A DNA stretch of 64,000 bases from Syngnathus acus (GCF_901709675.1 NC_051091.1:1981967-2045966), one strand, 5' to 3'; positions 11,426 to 40,287 are shown, counted from the stretch's first letter. Program-made: numbers and translations. Notes: generated from the sequence alone by a model not told the origin.

Positions 11426-12854
11426 ATGTTGGCTGACATGGACAACACCGGCAGCTATGACAGCGTTGTCAGCGGACAATCTGCTTTCGTAAGTCTTGTG
11501 GGCTTCAACTTCTCCAAGGTGGAAAACCGTAATGTTCCACGGGGATGTTCTTTTTCATTCCAGAGCGATGATAGTCTGGAGCATTTGTCTGCCGAGGAGA
11601 AAGCCTGCCTTATGTTTTTGGAAGAGACCATCGAGTCTCTGGACACCGAGGACGACAGCGGACTCGCCAACGACGAAGTGGACCTCTTACCTGACCCTGG
11701 CTGCTTGGCTTCTCGACTAGCGCATCTATCAGCCTCCATGAGCAAAAGCAAGCTCAATGGTGAGCTCACTTTGAAAGTGAAAAATGTTCTTTGCGTTGTT
11801 GCTTCCAAACATCTTTTTTCTTCTAGGTCTGCAAAAGCACAATGCTTTGGAAACCATCAGGGAGAAAGTGGAGAACAAAGCCATCCAGAACTATCTCGTA
11901 CCAACACCTTTTGTTTTGGCGAGCGGCTCCAATTGTTGTGAACCAAGCGTGAAAGCTGGAATTCAACTAAACAAGAAATCGCTTTCATTGAGCCAAAAGC
12001 CTGCCGGTGTTCACGAGGTCAACGCTATGAAACCTCCCGCAAGCAAAGCCAAAGACCACTTTGTGAAGACAGGCGAAAGGGGACCTTTATCCTACGATGC
12101 ACTTGTCTACCTGCGGAGGAGCGCCTCCACAAAGAAAACACCTTTATGTCCCACAGTTGATCACACCATAGGTCCTCCTGTCATCATAGAAGATCCAAAA
12201 ACTGGAAATGTGGGAAGGCTTGACAGAGCCATCTCCAAGGTGAGCAGATTTATGGCAGGCCCGCCACCTGTTGTACCGAAACTCCCCAAAATGTCTTCAC
12301 ATATCTCCGCGAAGAGAGAAAAGGAAGCGACCCCCGCCCCCAACTCCTCGTACAGTCTCAAGAACGCGACAGATCCCAAAGTGGTGAGACGGGAAGCTTT
12401 GCAAAAGTTAGGCCTCCTCAAAGACCAACGCTCAGAAACTACCCAACTGGAGCTCCCAAAGTCTTATTTGTCTGCGGGCAACGGATTTTCAAAACGACTC
12501 ACAAATGTAAGTCCGTTGAGAAGTCCGTCTTTTTGCCAGGCTCCGGCACCCGGTCCTGGGCCTAGGAACAAGGGGCTGCAGAGCAGTGCTAGTTTCCACC
12601 ACGACTCCAGGGCCACCTCGCTTTCTCATCCCAACCAACTCAACAGATTGAAGGTGGCCAGTCCAGAGCAACCTACTGTCTTGGTCAAGCACAAAAATGA
12701 CATGAACCATTCAGAACTAAAAAGTGTCATTGAGGATCCGCCAGTCGCCCCCAAAGCCTCAGATTGTGTGACGTACACAGTAATGATGGTGCCTGGAATG
12801 GACGCCGACAGAAAAGAGGCGCTCAGGAAGTTGGGACTGCTCAAGGACAAGTAA
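11426..12854 (+). CDS. c1orf116: Specifically androgen-regulated gene protein homologue (C1orf116/SARG)
   Basis: Exons are 11426-11488, 11564-11759 and 11827-12854, all with GT-AG introns and consistent phases, giving 428 residues. The signature near residue 26 (LEHLSAEEKACLMFLEETIE, then SLDTEDDSGL) closely matches the conserved N-terminal block of human SARG. A second conserved motif ends the protein: RKEALRKLGLLKDK, like the human C-terminus. A related copy, RREALQKLGLLKDQ, lies in the middle at about 12393-12430. The rest is low-complexity, rich in Ser, Pro and Lys, with no membrane segment or enzyme domain. Human SARG is a poorly understood cytoplasmic protein; no biochemical role can be read here. 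Neighbouring yod1 upstream agrees with human 1q32 gene order, which supports the name. Length is shorter than the human protein (about 600 residues). Confidence 0.88.
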
Positions 12855-13583
12855 GCAGAGCAGTCGACTTCCTGAGTCAAAAGAGGCCACGTGGTAAGAA
12901 TGAAGATGATGAAGAACTTAAAGGAGCAGCTCTTTCCATCGGAGGTCCAGCGGTCAGTATGTGATGTGTGTAGCCCGCTTCATGGCTTTCAAAAGTACAA
13001 AGATCATTTCTATCCTTTTTTCACACACCAACAAGAACATTAAAACACTTGACAGCAGCCACTTGGAGTCACTGAGGATTGTTTGACTCGTAAGAGTCGT
13101 CTTACTTGGGAGGGAGGCCGGCTGCTCTGCCATTATCAGATTAGCTCGAGCATGGCACGCATGTTAACTTAGTCAACAGACCTTACGTTGCACTCTGCCC
13201 TGCTGTGTTCCCCTTTTGCATGTTTGAATTTCTTCCTTGTGTGGTTATGTAATGCCTCAATGGCCAATTGTTGCCTTCGCAGGCTGAGGCGCATGGCTTG
13301 GCCAATAGGTGTGTGCGTGCGTGCGTGCGATCTATGGCTTATATTTCTACGGCAAATAAGGGGTGTCAAGTTCTGAAACTGATACGGCTCGCTTACTGTC
13401 AACTCATTCTATGATGGAGGTTAGAATCAGGCTAAATTGTGAAATGTGACACAGGGCCAGCAGGCTGGAGCCTAAAAAGTAAAGTCCTAAAAGCATCTTT
13501 ACCGTTAATCGTGCAATAAATGCTAAAATGGTGACTTCAATGAAGCAAAGAAGATTCAAATGGTCTAAACAAGTAGTCTAAAA
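12855..13583. other. Convergent 3' ends of C1orf116 homologue and kif17
   Basis: Untranslated and intergenic DNA between two genes transcribed toward each other. ATTAAA occurs near 13040 on the plus strand, and TTTATT near 13515 reads AATAAA on the minus strand; both could serve as poly(A) signals. No coding exon is recognised. Confidence 0.5.
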
Positions 13584-16500
13584 CTAGTGAGGTTGGACAT
13601 TATTTGTGAAAGTGACACTTGCATCCCAAGACTTTGCTTCCGTTATTGATGAGATTTGTTTTTTTTTCCGCTTTGCCTTGGACGCCGGGACGCTCAAGGA
13701 TTCCAGGCGGAAGGGACGTGGCATGATGGAGTCCAGGCTTGCGTTTGTGCTGAGGTTGGGAGAGCCATTCAAGAGGGTGGGGCCGTGGGTGGCTGCAGAA
13801 GAAGGCGTTCTCATTGAGTTCAGGTTCATTTCCTCGTCTAACACAACTGATTCAAAAAGCTTTTTAATGTCTCATTTTTTTCACACCACAAAAAAGCAGG
13901 GGTGTGTGGACTTTTTATACTCATTGTAAAATTGATCTGTGAGATTGACAGAAGGTAGTCGCTGCGTATGCATCTGCTGATGCATCTGCTGATGCATGAA
14001 GGATTACAATGTGAAAAAAAAAATCTCACCATGTCCCGCAGCTGTTTCACCTCTGAGCAGCTGGCTGGCCCTTTTGGATCTGAAGTAAGTGTTGGCAATG
14101 TTTTCACTGTCGCTGCGGTCCAGAAGTTCCTTGTAGCGGTCCTCCTCAGCCTGCTGAGGAACACATGCCTTTTGAGACTGGGCCGCAAGTGTTTCGGGAT
14201 CGTCGGCAGGGACTATGGGTGGAGAGAGCTTTGAAGGCGCGGCTGAGGGAAGAGGACACAAAGAACGTCTTGAAATTGGGACGCAGTCGGGATGCAATAC
14301 CGCTTTAAACAGGCTATGTGAGTCGAGTCCACCAAATGAGGGGAAAAAACCCACCTGAGGGCAGCGTGGTTCTCTGGATGGTCACGTCGGGAATCCTCCA
14401 AGTGGCGCTCTCCTCGTCCCATGCGGCCTCTCGCTTCAGGCGCTCCAAGCTGCAGTAGTTGCAGTCACGGCGAACCAGCGGTGCCATGCGCTCAAGCAGG
14501 CCGTGAAGGAGCTGGCCCTCGCGCTCCAGGCGACGAATGGTCGCCAGGTAGTCGTTCCTCTCCTCCTCAAACTCCGTCTGCAGGTCGCGGATCTCCAGTT
14601 TGGCCGCTTTCAGCTGATCAATGGAAAAAAAAGGCCATGTTTCCTTTCACCTTGATACATGCATCGACTCGTGGATTTCAGGTGTATCAAAAATGCTGCT
14701 CTTACAAAAATAATCATGCTCCGCTTTGATTGACAATTACATCAGTGAGTCTTTGAGTTTTGATTAAATGTGTTTTTTTACTTTTTAATAGGACACATCT
14801 TGAATTTGGGTCATGTTTATCTAACAGAGAAAATAATATAATTTTATATTTAGGTTACTATAAATAGTTTAGACTATCCAAAACAACAATAATAATACAA
14901 TTCGAGGTGCAATCGTGTCTAACATTTTTGGCCAGTATACGTGACTGTTGTGGCGCTGTGACCGACCTTTCCCTGGACCTTGAGGAGCATTTGCCCCTTG
15001 GCGTGAACCTCCTCCTGAATGGAGTCGTAGACACTGAACAGCACGTTGTCGCTCTCCTCGCTGTTGTCCGACAAAGCTTTGACAAGCTGAGCTTTCCTTT
15101 GATCGGCCACTTTCCTCCTCTGCCGCTGCCTCTGCTGGAATTCTTTGTTGCGGGTCTGCTCGCCGCCAACCACCTCTTGCTCCAGCCTCTGTAGCCTGCA
15201 CAGGAGACAATGAGGTGGGTAAAGTCCATCTGCCCAGCTGTGACTTCTGGCCAGGTGGAGGTCTGAATGTCTTTCAAAGTGGGTTTTAGTCTTGTTGAAA
15301 TCAATTTTGGTCAATGTAGTATTTTCCCAATTGCATACTATTGGAAAGTCCCCATGTGGTATTTTCGGAAGGTTTTAACCAAGATTTGTTTACAATTTAC
15401 CATAAGATAATAATGTGTAGAAATGTGTTTTGGGGATCATGAGATAGAACTGTCCTTGGTGCTGAGAGTAAGAATACATGGCAGCAGGCCACCAACCTCT
15501 CCAGGGCTTCTTTCTGCTCCACATCCCCTGCTGTGCTGACACCAGGTGACTCTTCTGGCACTCCATCTGGACTTGTTTGGATCCCTTCAGCAGCACGTGG
15601 CACAGTGGGCTGGCTCAGCTATGGTGCAAAGCAGAAGTTAGGCTTACATGTTGATGGCGGAGCGCTTTTCTTCACGTGTGTGCACCTCATTTATGCTGTT
15701 GGGGGAGAGGTCTGTGTCTGTGTTGTCCTCTGCTGTCACACTGCTAGGGCTCTCTTGTGGTGGGAGACAAATAAAAGACAAAACAATGACCTTTCCCTAT
15801 TCATGGGTTGCGATTTGTAAATTCAGTTATTTATTTTTTTATTTATTTAAGTTTTTTTTTTATATAGCGTCTACATTAGTTCAATGCTTAAGTGCAATCT
15901 ACATAATTACATATTATTCTTTTATGAAACATAAAAAGTGATAAAGCGCTTGTATTATCGTTGTAATCTGACCTACATCTCCACCACACCTGTTTGGAAG
16001 ATCACTCATATTTTTCGGTATTTGTAGCAGGGACTAGGTTCCATATTGCACATGTGTTGCTGACGTTTAGAACTCACGAGTTGTGTGTTACTGACGTTTT
16101 GAACTCAGGAGTTGTCAATCTCACCATTCTTTGGGGAAGAGCTCCCCCTGGTGGATTGGATCTTCTCCAAGACAGACAGTTTGCTCTGATAGGAGGTGTG
16201 CAGAGCAACAATGTCCTCCTGCAGCTTGGCCTTGGATTCCCGCTCGGCGCTGAAGTCGGCCTGCAGCCTGGCCAGTCTTTCCTCGTAATCCTAAAAGGCC
16301 AGAGTAGTAAGTCAACTCCAACAGGACAACAGCGCCCATGACATCAAGTGATATGTGAGCGTGGGAACATTCTGCTGGAAGCTACCTTTTTAATCTTCTC
16401 CTTGTCACCATCGGTGGGGCTGGTGGAAACCTCTCCTTGGTGCTTGGACATGACGGCTGCAGCATTTAAACATTCAAACATTACTTGATGCAGGAGCATT

Positions 16501-18305
16501 TGATCCAGCCCGCCGTGTAATTAAAACAAATACAACCCTAATGCTCAAAATAAAATAGTTGTAGTTGCTATGGATTTAGAAGACTTGAAAATTCAATAAT
16601 ACAATAATAATATTAAATGTACTTTTCAGGAATTAAACTTCAAATATGAGAATTCCTCTGTCTACTCATCAGAGGCAAGCTGGCCCGAGATGAGGGCCCG
16701 CAGCTTCTTTATCTCCTCTTGGTACTCTCGAAGCAGCGCATCCTTGGGGTCCTCGTTGATGCGCGGCCGATTCCGGATGCTCTTGGCGCGGTTGGCGTAG
16801 CGTAGCGTGCTCAGACTCTCCTCGTAGTTGCTGTCAGCTGGTGAGAGGCAAGCCACCATCAGGGTTCGTGTGTTGCCGCCCAGCGAGTCCTGTAGCAGCC
16901 GGGTCAGTTTGGAATCGCGGTAGGGGACATATTTGGAGCGGCCGTCCACCAGGGCCGAGATGACGTTGCCCAGGGCCGAGAGCGACAAGTTGATTTTGGT
17001 GGCCTCGCGCAGACGCTCGCCCGTCGCGCCCGTTTTGGACTGACGCTCGCTTCCCGCCAGATCCACCAGGTTGAGTTTCCCGGCTCTGAGGTGGTCCTGG
17101 CCTGCTGCGTCTGTGGAGAGACAACAACACCATTTTTTTTACTGGCGCTATAGAGCTTTTAATATTTCTTCATCTTCTCACCTCAAATAACCAAGGATGT
17201 GTTTGTACAGTTTTTGTGTGTATGGCCTGACCTGTGTGGCACATCTCCAGGTGGATGCTGAAGATGGAGTGCGAGCGAGATGAGTCCTTGTTCATCAAGG
17301 TGTAGGCCACGGCGCGGTTCCGCCAGCCGCGTTCCATCACCTTTTCGCACTCGAGCACATTGTGTACCGTGTGCATGGACAGGTCCCGAGCGTACACCCC
17401 GCGCTCCGGGTGCTCTTTTAGCTAGCCACAGAGAAAAAAAACAAAAACAAAACACTGTTTGTGACCACGTATAAACAGAATGGAAGGAAAGTGGTTCGAG
17501 GTATTAAACTTTTGTCCAGTGAGTGTTTCTTATCATTGTATTCCAAGCACAGACTTTCTAATGCTACGGAGAGTAAAGGACACCACAAACCTCTAATCTC
17601 TGCTTGGTGTCGTTGCCCAAGAGGTCTCGTATTTCTTCGTTGTAAATCTCCAAGTAGGACACCCTCACCAGGAACTTGGCATTTTCTGCACACTAGCGTC
17701 GTACACAGACAAAGTTTTTGTAGAACATTTAGTACTTTATACTTTTTATACATCGGCAACAGTAAATTGATGGTTACTCCAAACTGGACAAACTCTCAAA
17801 TAATCAATCAATCATGTACGTGCTGCCAACTCCACCTGAATGCTCTCGAAGATGTGTTCAAAGGCTCGTGGGATGACCCCCCTCTGGGCCGGAGGCTCAG
17901 ACACACCCTGCATAGTGAAGGACTTGCCGCTTCCTGTTTGGCCGTATGCAAATATTGTGCCATTGTAGCCTTCTGTGACCCCCTGTAAGATATTTATACA
18001 TTTTATGTTAAAGGGAACAGATGTATCTTATTTTTAAATAGCTTGTATGAAAATAATTGGAGATAACGGCTCACCTCTACCAATGGATAGGCACTCTCAT
18101 TGTACATCTGCTCTGTGGTTTGATCGGTGAAGTACGTCCCGTCGAAGGTGAATTGCTTGGGGGGTTCGTCGGCTGATGCAAGCTTCTTGATGAAACACTG
18201 GCAGCGCTGCAGATCCATGGTCAGCACCATCTTGGAACCCAGAGCTCTCTCCCTGTCATTCAGGGGCCTGCATCGGACTACCACCTTCACAGATTCGGAC
18301 CCCAT
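13584..18305 (-). CDS. kif17: Kinesin-like protein KIF17 (homodimeric kinesin-2)
   Basis: KIF17 is a plus-end microtubule motor that moves cargo in dendrites (NMDA receptor vesicles) and in cilia. The start is [14 protein letters not shown] at 18305. Clear motor exons are 18075-18305, 17836-17982 (the P-loop region, GQTGSGKS), 17591-17692, 17232-17421 (SSRSHSIF switch I) and about 16666-17110 (DLAGSE switch II, then [14 protein letters not shown] and [19 protein letters not shown]). Later exons encode coiled coil (16125-16290, [11 protein letters not shown]), a linker (about 15490-15750), a second coiled coil (about 14965-15195, [13 protein letters not shown]), a segment near 14365-14615, and the tail. 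The tail includes [16 protein letters not shown] (about 14050-14110) and ends [20 protein letters not shown] before the stop at 13584. This matches mammalian KIF17 end to end. The junction between the fifth exon and the exon at about 16386-16450 does not join in phase by simple GT-AG choice, so a small exon may be missing from my model. Confidence 0.94.
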
Positions 18306-19529
18306 GTCAGCCACCTGGAAGGATGATGAGATTCTCAATCACTGTGCCAAAACGTTTTCATTTTAATTGAAATGTGACACTTTTGTTTGATGGTGTGGTG
18401 TGAGACTTATTTAAATGTGCCTTGATTAAATAAATAAAGACTGGGAAAATTGTAGTCGCCTTATTGGCCACATTTCCTCTGTCGCCTTCACGATTTGTGG
18501 TAGCGTCACATAAAAAAGCCAAAGAATAAGCAAAACACTTGTGAGAATACATCGTAGACAATATTAAAATGATTCAAAACGGCGCATTATATTTATTGCC
18601 TTTTTTTTTTTTTTTTACAATTTATGGTGTGCCTAATATGGCGGCCGGTCGAAGAACACGCTGATTTAAATTGACCACTCACCAGAACTACTTGCAATAG
18701 TTTAAAAACTCGACGTCAAACAGTTCCAAAAACACGTCAGCTGAAGTTCGGTGGAAAATAACTCGCCCGTTGACAAAAGAAAGCATAATTTGTTTTCCGC
18801 TTCTCGTGTGTCGTGGCAGGTTTCATTTAGCCTTTCCCGTTGCCACTCCACAATGGTGTGGACGGTGCCTAGCAACGAGCAGGCTCCTGTTTTTTCCAGG
18901 GCGGCCATTTTGCTAGGGGCAGCTTGATCGGTCACGATCATACAATCACATAACTGGTGCAAAAGCAATCAAATAAGTTAGTGAATGTCTCGCATGCCAC
19001 GAAAGCACTTTGCAGTGGGTGCAAACTTTAAATATATATGCCTGTCAACAGAACAGCAGGCTCTGGTCCAGTGGCCATCTTGGTAAGGGCAATTACTGCA
19101 ACATAGGTATTTGGGTATCTGCAAAAGTGCTCCATGAGCGTTAGTGATACCATCAAAACAATTTAATTGAAACAAATATATTTGCAGCATCTTGAACACT
19201 GAGGGGGAAAAACAGCTTTGCCATCAGATTTAACAACCTGGGCTCTTTTCCATAAAGATTGAGCAAATACTATGTAGGACAAGTACATGCCTTATAAACA
19301 CTGTGGAACTTGATTTAAAAAAATACACATATAAAAACATAAAAGCAGCAAATACAAAAACAACAGCCTTGAACAAATGGCCTATACATTACACAAACTT
19401 GAAGTGCCAACACGGTGAATAAAAAGGTGCGCTAAGCATTAATAAACTTTGAAATGTCCCACCACACGTAATGTGACTTAGGGAAGGATGACATGCACAA
19501 AAAGAAAAAAGGTTAGCAGTTGCCCACTT
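18306..19529. other. Intergenic region between sh2d5 and kif17
   Basis: The kif17 5' flank and the sh2d5 3' flank. It contains a T-run near 18600-18617 and ordinary AT-rich DNA. Short ORFs at 18702-18968 and 18978-19199 (minus) show no domain and are not supported. Confidence 0.5.
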
Positions 19530-22114
19530 CTAGTGTCCAAATTTCATCCACTTTCCTTTCCCAATCCTCTGCATTCTGCTTTTGTTCAAGTTTGTGTCTA
19601 GCTCCTGGGCTTTGGGCTCTGCGTAGACTTCCTCCTCCCACTCGTAGCAGTGGTTGACCCGAGCACAGCTCAGCCGGCACGGCAGTCCATCCTGGGTCTC
19701 CGTGTAATGTTCAATCAGCTCTCCGATGGAACTAAATTCAGCTTTGCATTTCTACCACGTGCCAAAGACAAAAAGAATAGACATAACATTTCTCTATTTA
19801 GTTTTGAGAAAAATATGACATTTACTGCATCTGGTGACTCAGTAGGAATTTAATCAATAGTGACAGCAATATGTATTCAATACTCCTTCTCCTTGGGGAA
19901 AGACTAAAATGCTGGGAGTTTCACAAAACAGTGATTGGCATGCACGCTCATTGTGTCCGGTTACCTCCAAGAGAAAATTCCCTTTACGCGTGTTTTGAAT
20001 GAGGTGGGTGATGAGGCCAGATGGGAAGCGAATGATGAGTGATCCGCTTTTGGGTTTCTTGGGGTGCGGGCACAGGAGGTAGGATCCCAAAACGTCATCA
20101 GCCAGGAGGGAGTAGCTACTGTCACTGTGACAGAAAAAGGAGCTGCATTGTTTTTAAAGGGGACATACAATGAACTTCTATGTGTTTCTATACATTTAGT
20201 ATACAAGCATGTTAAAGTAAAAACATTCACTTCTGACAAATCTTGGGATTCGGTGTTACAAATAGATATTCCGGTGGTTGTCATGGTAACCAAAGCTGGA
20301 CTCTCCATTGGCCAAGCAGGGCAGGCTAATTTCAGCAGGGTTGCATTTGTTTTACAGTTTGTGATCCTTATGGTGTTCTCACATAAGCATTTTGTACATG
20401 TTATCAAGACACCCGAGAAGAGTTTTAAAATATGAAACAAAAAAAAGAAAAAAGCATACTACTCACGTTGCGATACCATCCCAACACCACACAGCCTGAG
20501 CCAGCGCTTCCTCAGTTTCGGCCAGGCTCGGAGTCCGGGATCGTCTTGCTGGGATCTTGTCTTGGTCCTTTTCTACTGCACGGACAAGAGAAGACATCCT
20601 TCTGAGATTGTTGCAATGGACACATCTTTTATTGCATGTACACTGAGTAAATTGGCACTTGGCTAGTCACATACAGTCAGCACCAGTCAAGAGTTTGGAA
20701 ACACAAACGTTGCTTGATACCCTCGCTAATAATGTGTGTGTGGGTAGGAATCACTGTACTAGCAAGAGGTGAGGACAAACATCAAACATGAGGAAAGCCA
20801 AACATGTTCCATCTTGTTCGAGACTCAAACGTGAGCACCCGTGACAGGATTGCGAAAGCTCACAAAGAAACACCTCCAGGTGATCTCCCCATCGAGCGAG
20901 CAAAGGCATTACCTAATCAACTCCCTGAATCTGCAGAGCGCCTTGTGAACTGCGGGCCCACCTTGTGAGGCGCTGAGGCGCTCCTGCACGTGGCGCTGCT
21001 TGAGCGGCGTGAACGTGAAGGAGCGGTAAGCCCCGGAGCGTAGCACTTTGTTGCGGATGGCTTTCTTGCGCACCAGGGACGGCGAGTAGGTGGGAAAGAC
21101 CTCGTCTTGGCTGCCAAGGGGCTGCTCGTCACAAACCTTGGAATCTTTCTGCATGCGGCCACAAAAAGCAAACGTCAATTGTGTTTCAATAACTGTCTTG
21201 AAAAACAAGTAAAACCACTTTGTCTGACAACCTTGGATCCGAACATCAAGCCTAGAAAGGGAGCTCTTCTGAAAGACACCAGGGCGCTAACACTGAGCGG
21301 GAAGCCATGGTTGAGAAGCGACGGGTTACGTCGAGGTGCGGAGCCGGAAGAAAGTTCCTGGGCTTCGTCCGGGTGCTTCTCCAAATAAGATAGTTGGAAA
21401 CAGCGGCACAGCAGAAGGTTCAGGAACTGAGCCTAAAAGGAAAACGGGCAAGCGCATACTTTCTTCACCCATGCTCATGATGCATACATGAAACAGTCAT
21501 TTCTAAATCTATCGGGTTTCTTACGGCTCTGGCGTGTCTGGCTCTGAAAACATGGCAGTACAGCTGGGCGTCGGCGCTGCCCGGGTTGTGGGAGACAAAG
21601 GAGAACTGGGAGTCGCTGGGCCGAGCGGTGGACAGTGACACTCTACGAAGGGCGTGGGCCATCAGGAGGGTCTGCAGGACGGAAGACAGGTTGGAGCACA
21701 TACCAATTGTTAAGTGCAGTTAGAAAAAAAAAAAAAAGAAATAAACATCCATACCGTTTCATCCTCGTCATACATTTTCACGCCTTTGATGGAGAACTTG
21801 AGGGATACAGGCCTACTTTTCTTGCATGTCTGACAGCAGAAGTACAGTGGTAAAGATGGATGGGGAAAAAAAATGCTTTTGAACTTGGAATAATTTGATA
21901 GTCAAGCAGCAGGACTTACATTCAGGGTCTTCAGGTTCCTGTGCAACTGATCCATCTGCTCATCCAGGCAGCTGTCGTCCACCGAAAACGACCCGACATA
22001 CTTTGGAGACAAAATGGAGCATTAGATGTGGAATAATGGCCGTAATATACTAATAGTGCTGACCTCAGCTGATCGGATCACTGCACCATCCTCTCTAACT
22101 GTTGTTTCTCCCAT
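19530..22114 (-). CDS. sh2d5: SH2 domain-containing protein 5 (SH2D5), nine coding exons
   Basis: SH2D5 is a brain-enriched adaptor with an N-terminal PTB domain and a C-terminal SH2-like domain; the mammalian protein binds the RacGAP BCR. Exons on the minus strand: 22064-22114, 21920-22000, 21755-21829, 21525-21671, 21232-21432, 20962-21148, 20467-20575, 19965-20124 and 19530-19751. All splice in phase to a 410-residue product. The PTB part includes YVGSFSVDDSCLDEQMDQLH, SLKFSIKGVKMY and LLMAHALRRVSLST. The middle segment SPSLVRKKAIRNKVLRSGAY is nearly identical to the mammalian one. The SH2-like region has DVLGSYLLCPHP where a canonical SH2 has the FLVR arginine, so the phosphotyrosine-binding Arg is missing; the human protein also lacks it. 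The C-terminal exon includes FSSIGELIEHYTE. The gene lies head-to-tail upstream of kif17, as in human 1p36. Confidence 0.93.
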
Positions 22115-23957
22115 GCCGTCTGGAGATCTCTGCACGTATGCATACAGTTTACATCAATGTACAAAGAGGAAGAATTCTATTTACTGTTAAGTTGAACAGC
22201 AGTTTTTGTCAACTTTATCTTGTCAAATCAAACCAAAAGAGGAACACCGACAGACTAAAGGCATATAGCCAATCTCTGTGTTTAGGATGCCCTCACACTT
22301 ATATAGATACTCGATCTGATAAGTATTGGATTTTTATCAACTTTGAAGGTCCACATTGCAATTATACAAATCTCAAGCACCACTTGGACATGTGTTACTT
22401 GAACAGTGTTGAGATTTTATGCTATGTACTCAAAGTAGACACGGAAATTCCAATCTAGTTTGTCAATTATTCACACTATTTCATCTAGGAAAAAACAGTA
22501 ATAATTTTTTTTTAAAATTCCAAATTGGAAGTGGTATAAAAAGTAGATGGATTACATTTCTCTTGTGTTGCGTCTCACCATATTCAACAATTACACACGA
22601 GTAAGTTGGCGGAAATAATGAAGACAGCAAATTAAAATATTCTAAGTCAGGTATTCTCTTCGAATTTTCTCGACAAGTTTCCTCCATAATAAAAAACAAC
22701 AAGAGTGTCTCAACAGTCGCGGACCGTCTCCCTTCTCAACCGAGACCGTCTTCGTCGACGCCCCCGCCGCCTTTAGTCACCTGAAGTCCGGCTGTCCGAG
22801 TTCGGCTGGTGCTTCGACCCAGGTATTCTGTTCAAGCCGAGATAGCGGGTGGGTGTTGGGTTAGAGGAGAGGGCGAGGAACGGGAAGCGAAGTTCTGTGC
22901 TTTTCGCCTTGGTGTTGCCTCTCGCTTCGCACCTCTCACATTGCTACTTGTTAACGGTTGCGACGTAACAAGTCAGAAGGCGGAAGTAGCACACCTCCAC
23001 GCGATGGAACTCCAAATCGCCCCGCCCCTTAATTGTTATCACGCTCACGGCTAAATGAATAATGTGCTGTTTCTTTTCAACTTTAAGGTCTAAAAAAGTT
23101 TGCTCACAATTAAATCAGTCTAAAAACTTGGAATTAAAAATATAAATGTATATTATCATCATTTTAGTTGTGGAAAAAATGTTTTACTATTGGATGTGGA
23201 GAAAAAATGAATTCATCCATCCATCCATCCATCCATCCATCCATCCATCCAAAGTAATAAGACGCTCCATTCCCCCCCAAGTTAGTGCTACCCACCCAAT
23301 CAAACGTGCTGAAATCGGGGAAAATTACAAAAAACTTTGACTCATTTCATTTCACCCTTTCATACAATTTCAATTACAGGTTATCATCTTAGTCACTCCA
23401 CACAAAAAATGAAAATACACTTTTTAAAAGTAAATTACGGACTAAAATTAATATTGAAATATTAAATATGGTTGGGAGACTGATACATTTAAAAACCATG
23501 CATTTTACAAAATCCATGAAAAAGTATGCCAATAAAAAAATGAATGAGATTGAAAATGAATCAGAAAGTAGGTCAAAGGTCCTATGAGTCACTTTGAACT
23601 AAAACAGGGAAATATTACAAAGAAGGTGAAGAAACAGAATTGCAGGCCTATTCAAGCGATCGTCACATCAATGAATGGAGTCATCAGATAAAACTCTTTA
23701 GACAATGTGTATGAGATGCAGGTAGGATTTCTGGGGTCACGTTCTACCTGAGTGACTTTGGGTGGGTTCTGGTCCAAAACGTTGGGGCTCTGCCCGGTGA
23801 GTGAGCACATGTTTAAGCAACGTGGAATTAATGCGTGACAAGCAGAAGCAAGCATGCGCGGTGCACCAACAGCACTTCCAAAAGTCTGCAAAAGGTTGAC
23901 TTGGGTTTGGCTTGCACTTGGCCAAAACGTCAAACTTGACTCCAGCGCCGCCGCCGT
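22115..23957. other. sh2d5 5' region and fer1l4 3' flank
   Basis: 22700-22990 is GC-rich (GCCCCCGCCGCC near 22760) and may contain the sh2d5 promoter or first noncoding exon. The rest is AT-rich and shows no coding exon that I can recognise. The fer1l4 3'UTR should occupy part of 23340-23957. Confidence 0.45.
23214..23251 (+). repeat. (ATCC)n microsatellite
   Basis: About nine tandem ATCC units in intergenic DNA between fer1l4 and sh2d5. Confidence 0.95.
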
Positions 23958-39712
<15,755 letters not shown>

Positions 39713-40046
39713 AGCGAAGGAGCTGGAGGATGGCGCCTGTCTACATGTCTCAAGGTCTCAATGTCAGCTCATGCTTTGATGTTGGCGTGTTGGTTGGGGC
39801 TGGTCCCATCCAATCTCATGTTTGACCGGGCAATGATACTCGACTGGCTTGACTAGTTTCCTCCTTTGACTAGGCACACACACACGCACATGACAAACAT
39901 CACATTATGTACTGCCGAACCTCCAATGTAGAACACAATCCGTTCGGCGACACTGATGAACTTCCATCATAAGAACAAGTGAATGAAGCTGGAATTGCGC
40001 AATACATATGCAGTTGCAACTGTATATGAAAACGTGTATATATAGC

Positions 40047-40287
40047 CACTCACTCGCATGTTTTCGCCTGCGTGGGCTTCCTCCCACATCCGAAAACCAT
40101 GCTTGGTAGGCCTGGTAGGCCGATTGAGCACTCCAAACTGCCTGTAGGTGTGAGTGCGGGTGCAGATGGTTGTTTGTCACTGTGTGCCCTGCGATTGGCT
40201 GGCAACCAGTTCAGGGTGTTCCCCGCCTACTGCCCGATGACTGCTGGGATGGGCTCCAGCGGGGACAAGCGGTACAGATCATGGATG
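40047..40287 (+). repeat. 5'-truncated copy of the SINE-like repeat
   Basis: It matches the 31281-31580 element from CGCATGTT onward (CTCCCACATCCGAAAACCAT, GCACTCCAAACTGCC, GCCCTGCGATTGGCTGG) and ends ATGGATGGA. It lies between the fer1l4 start and the ywhab promoter. Confidence 0.8.

Noticed and set aside
22102-22458. 118-codon plus-strand ORF upstream of sh2d5
   Set aside because: It overlaps the sh2d5 first exon antisense, is AT-rich, and has no recognisable domain.
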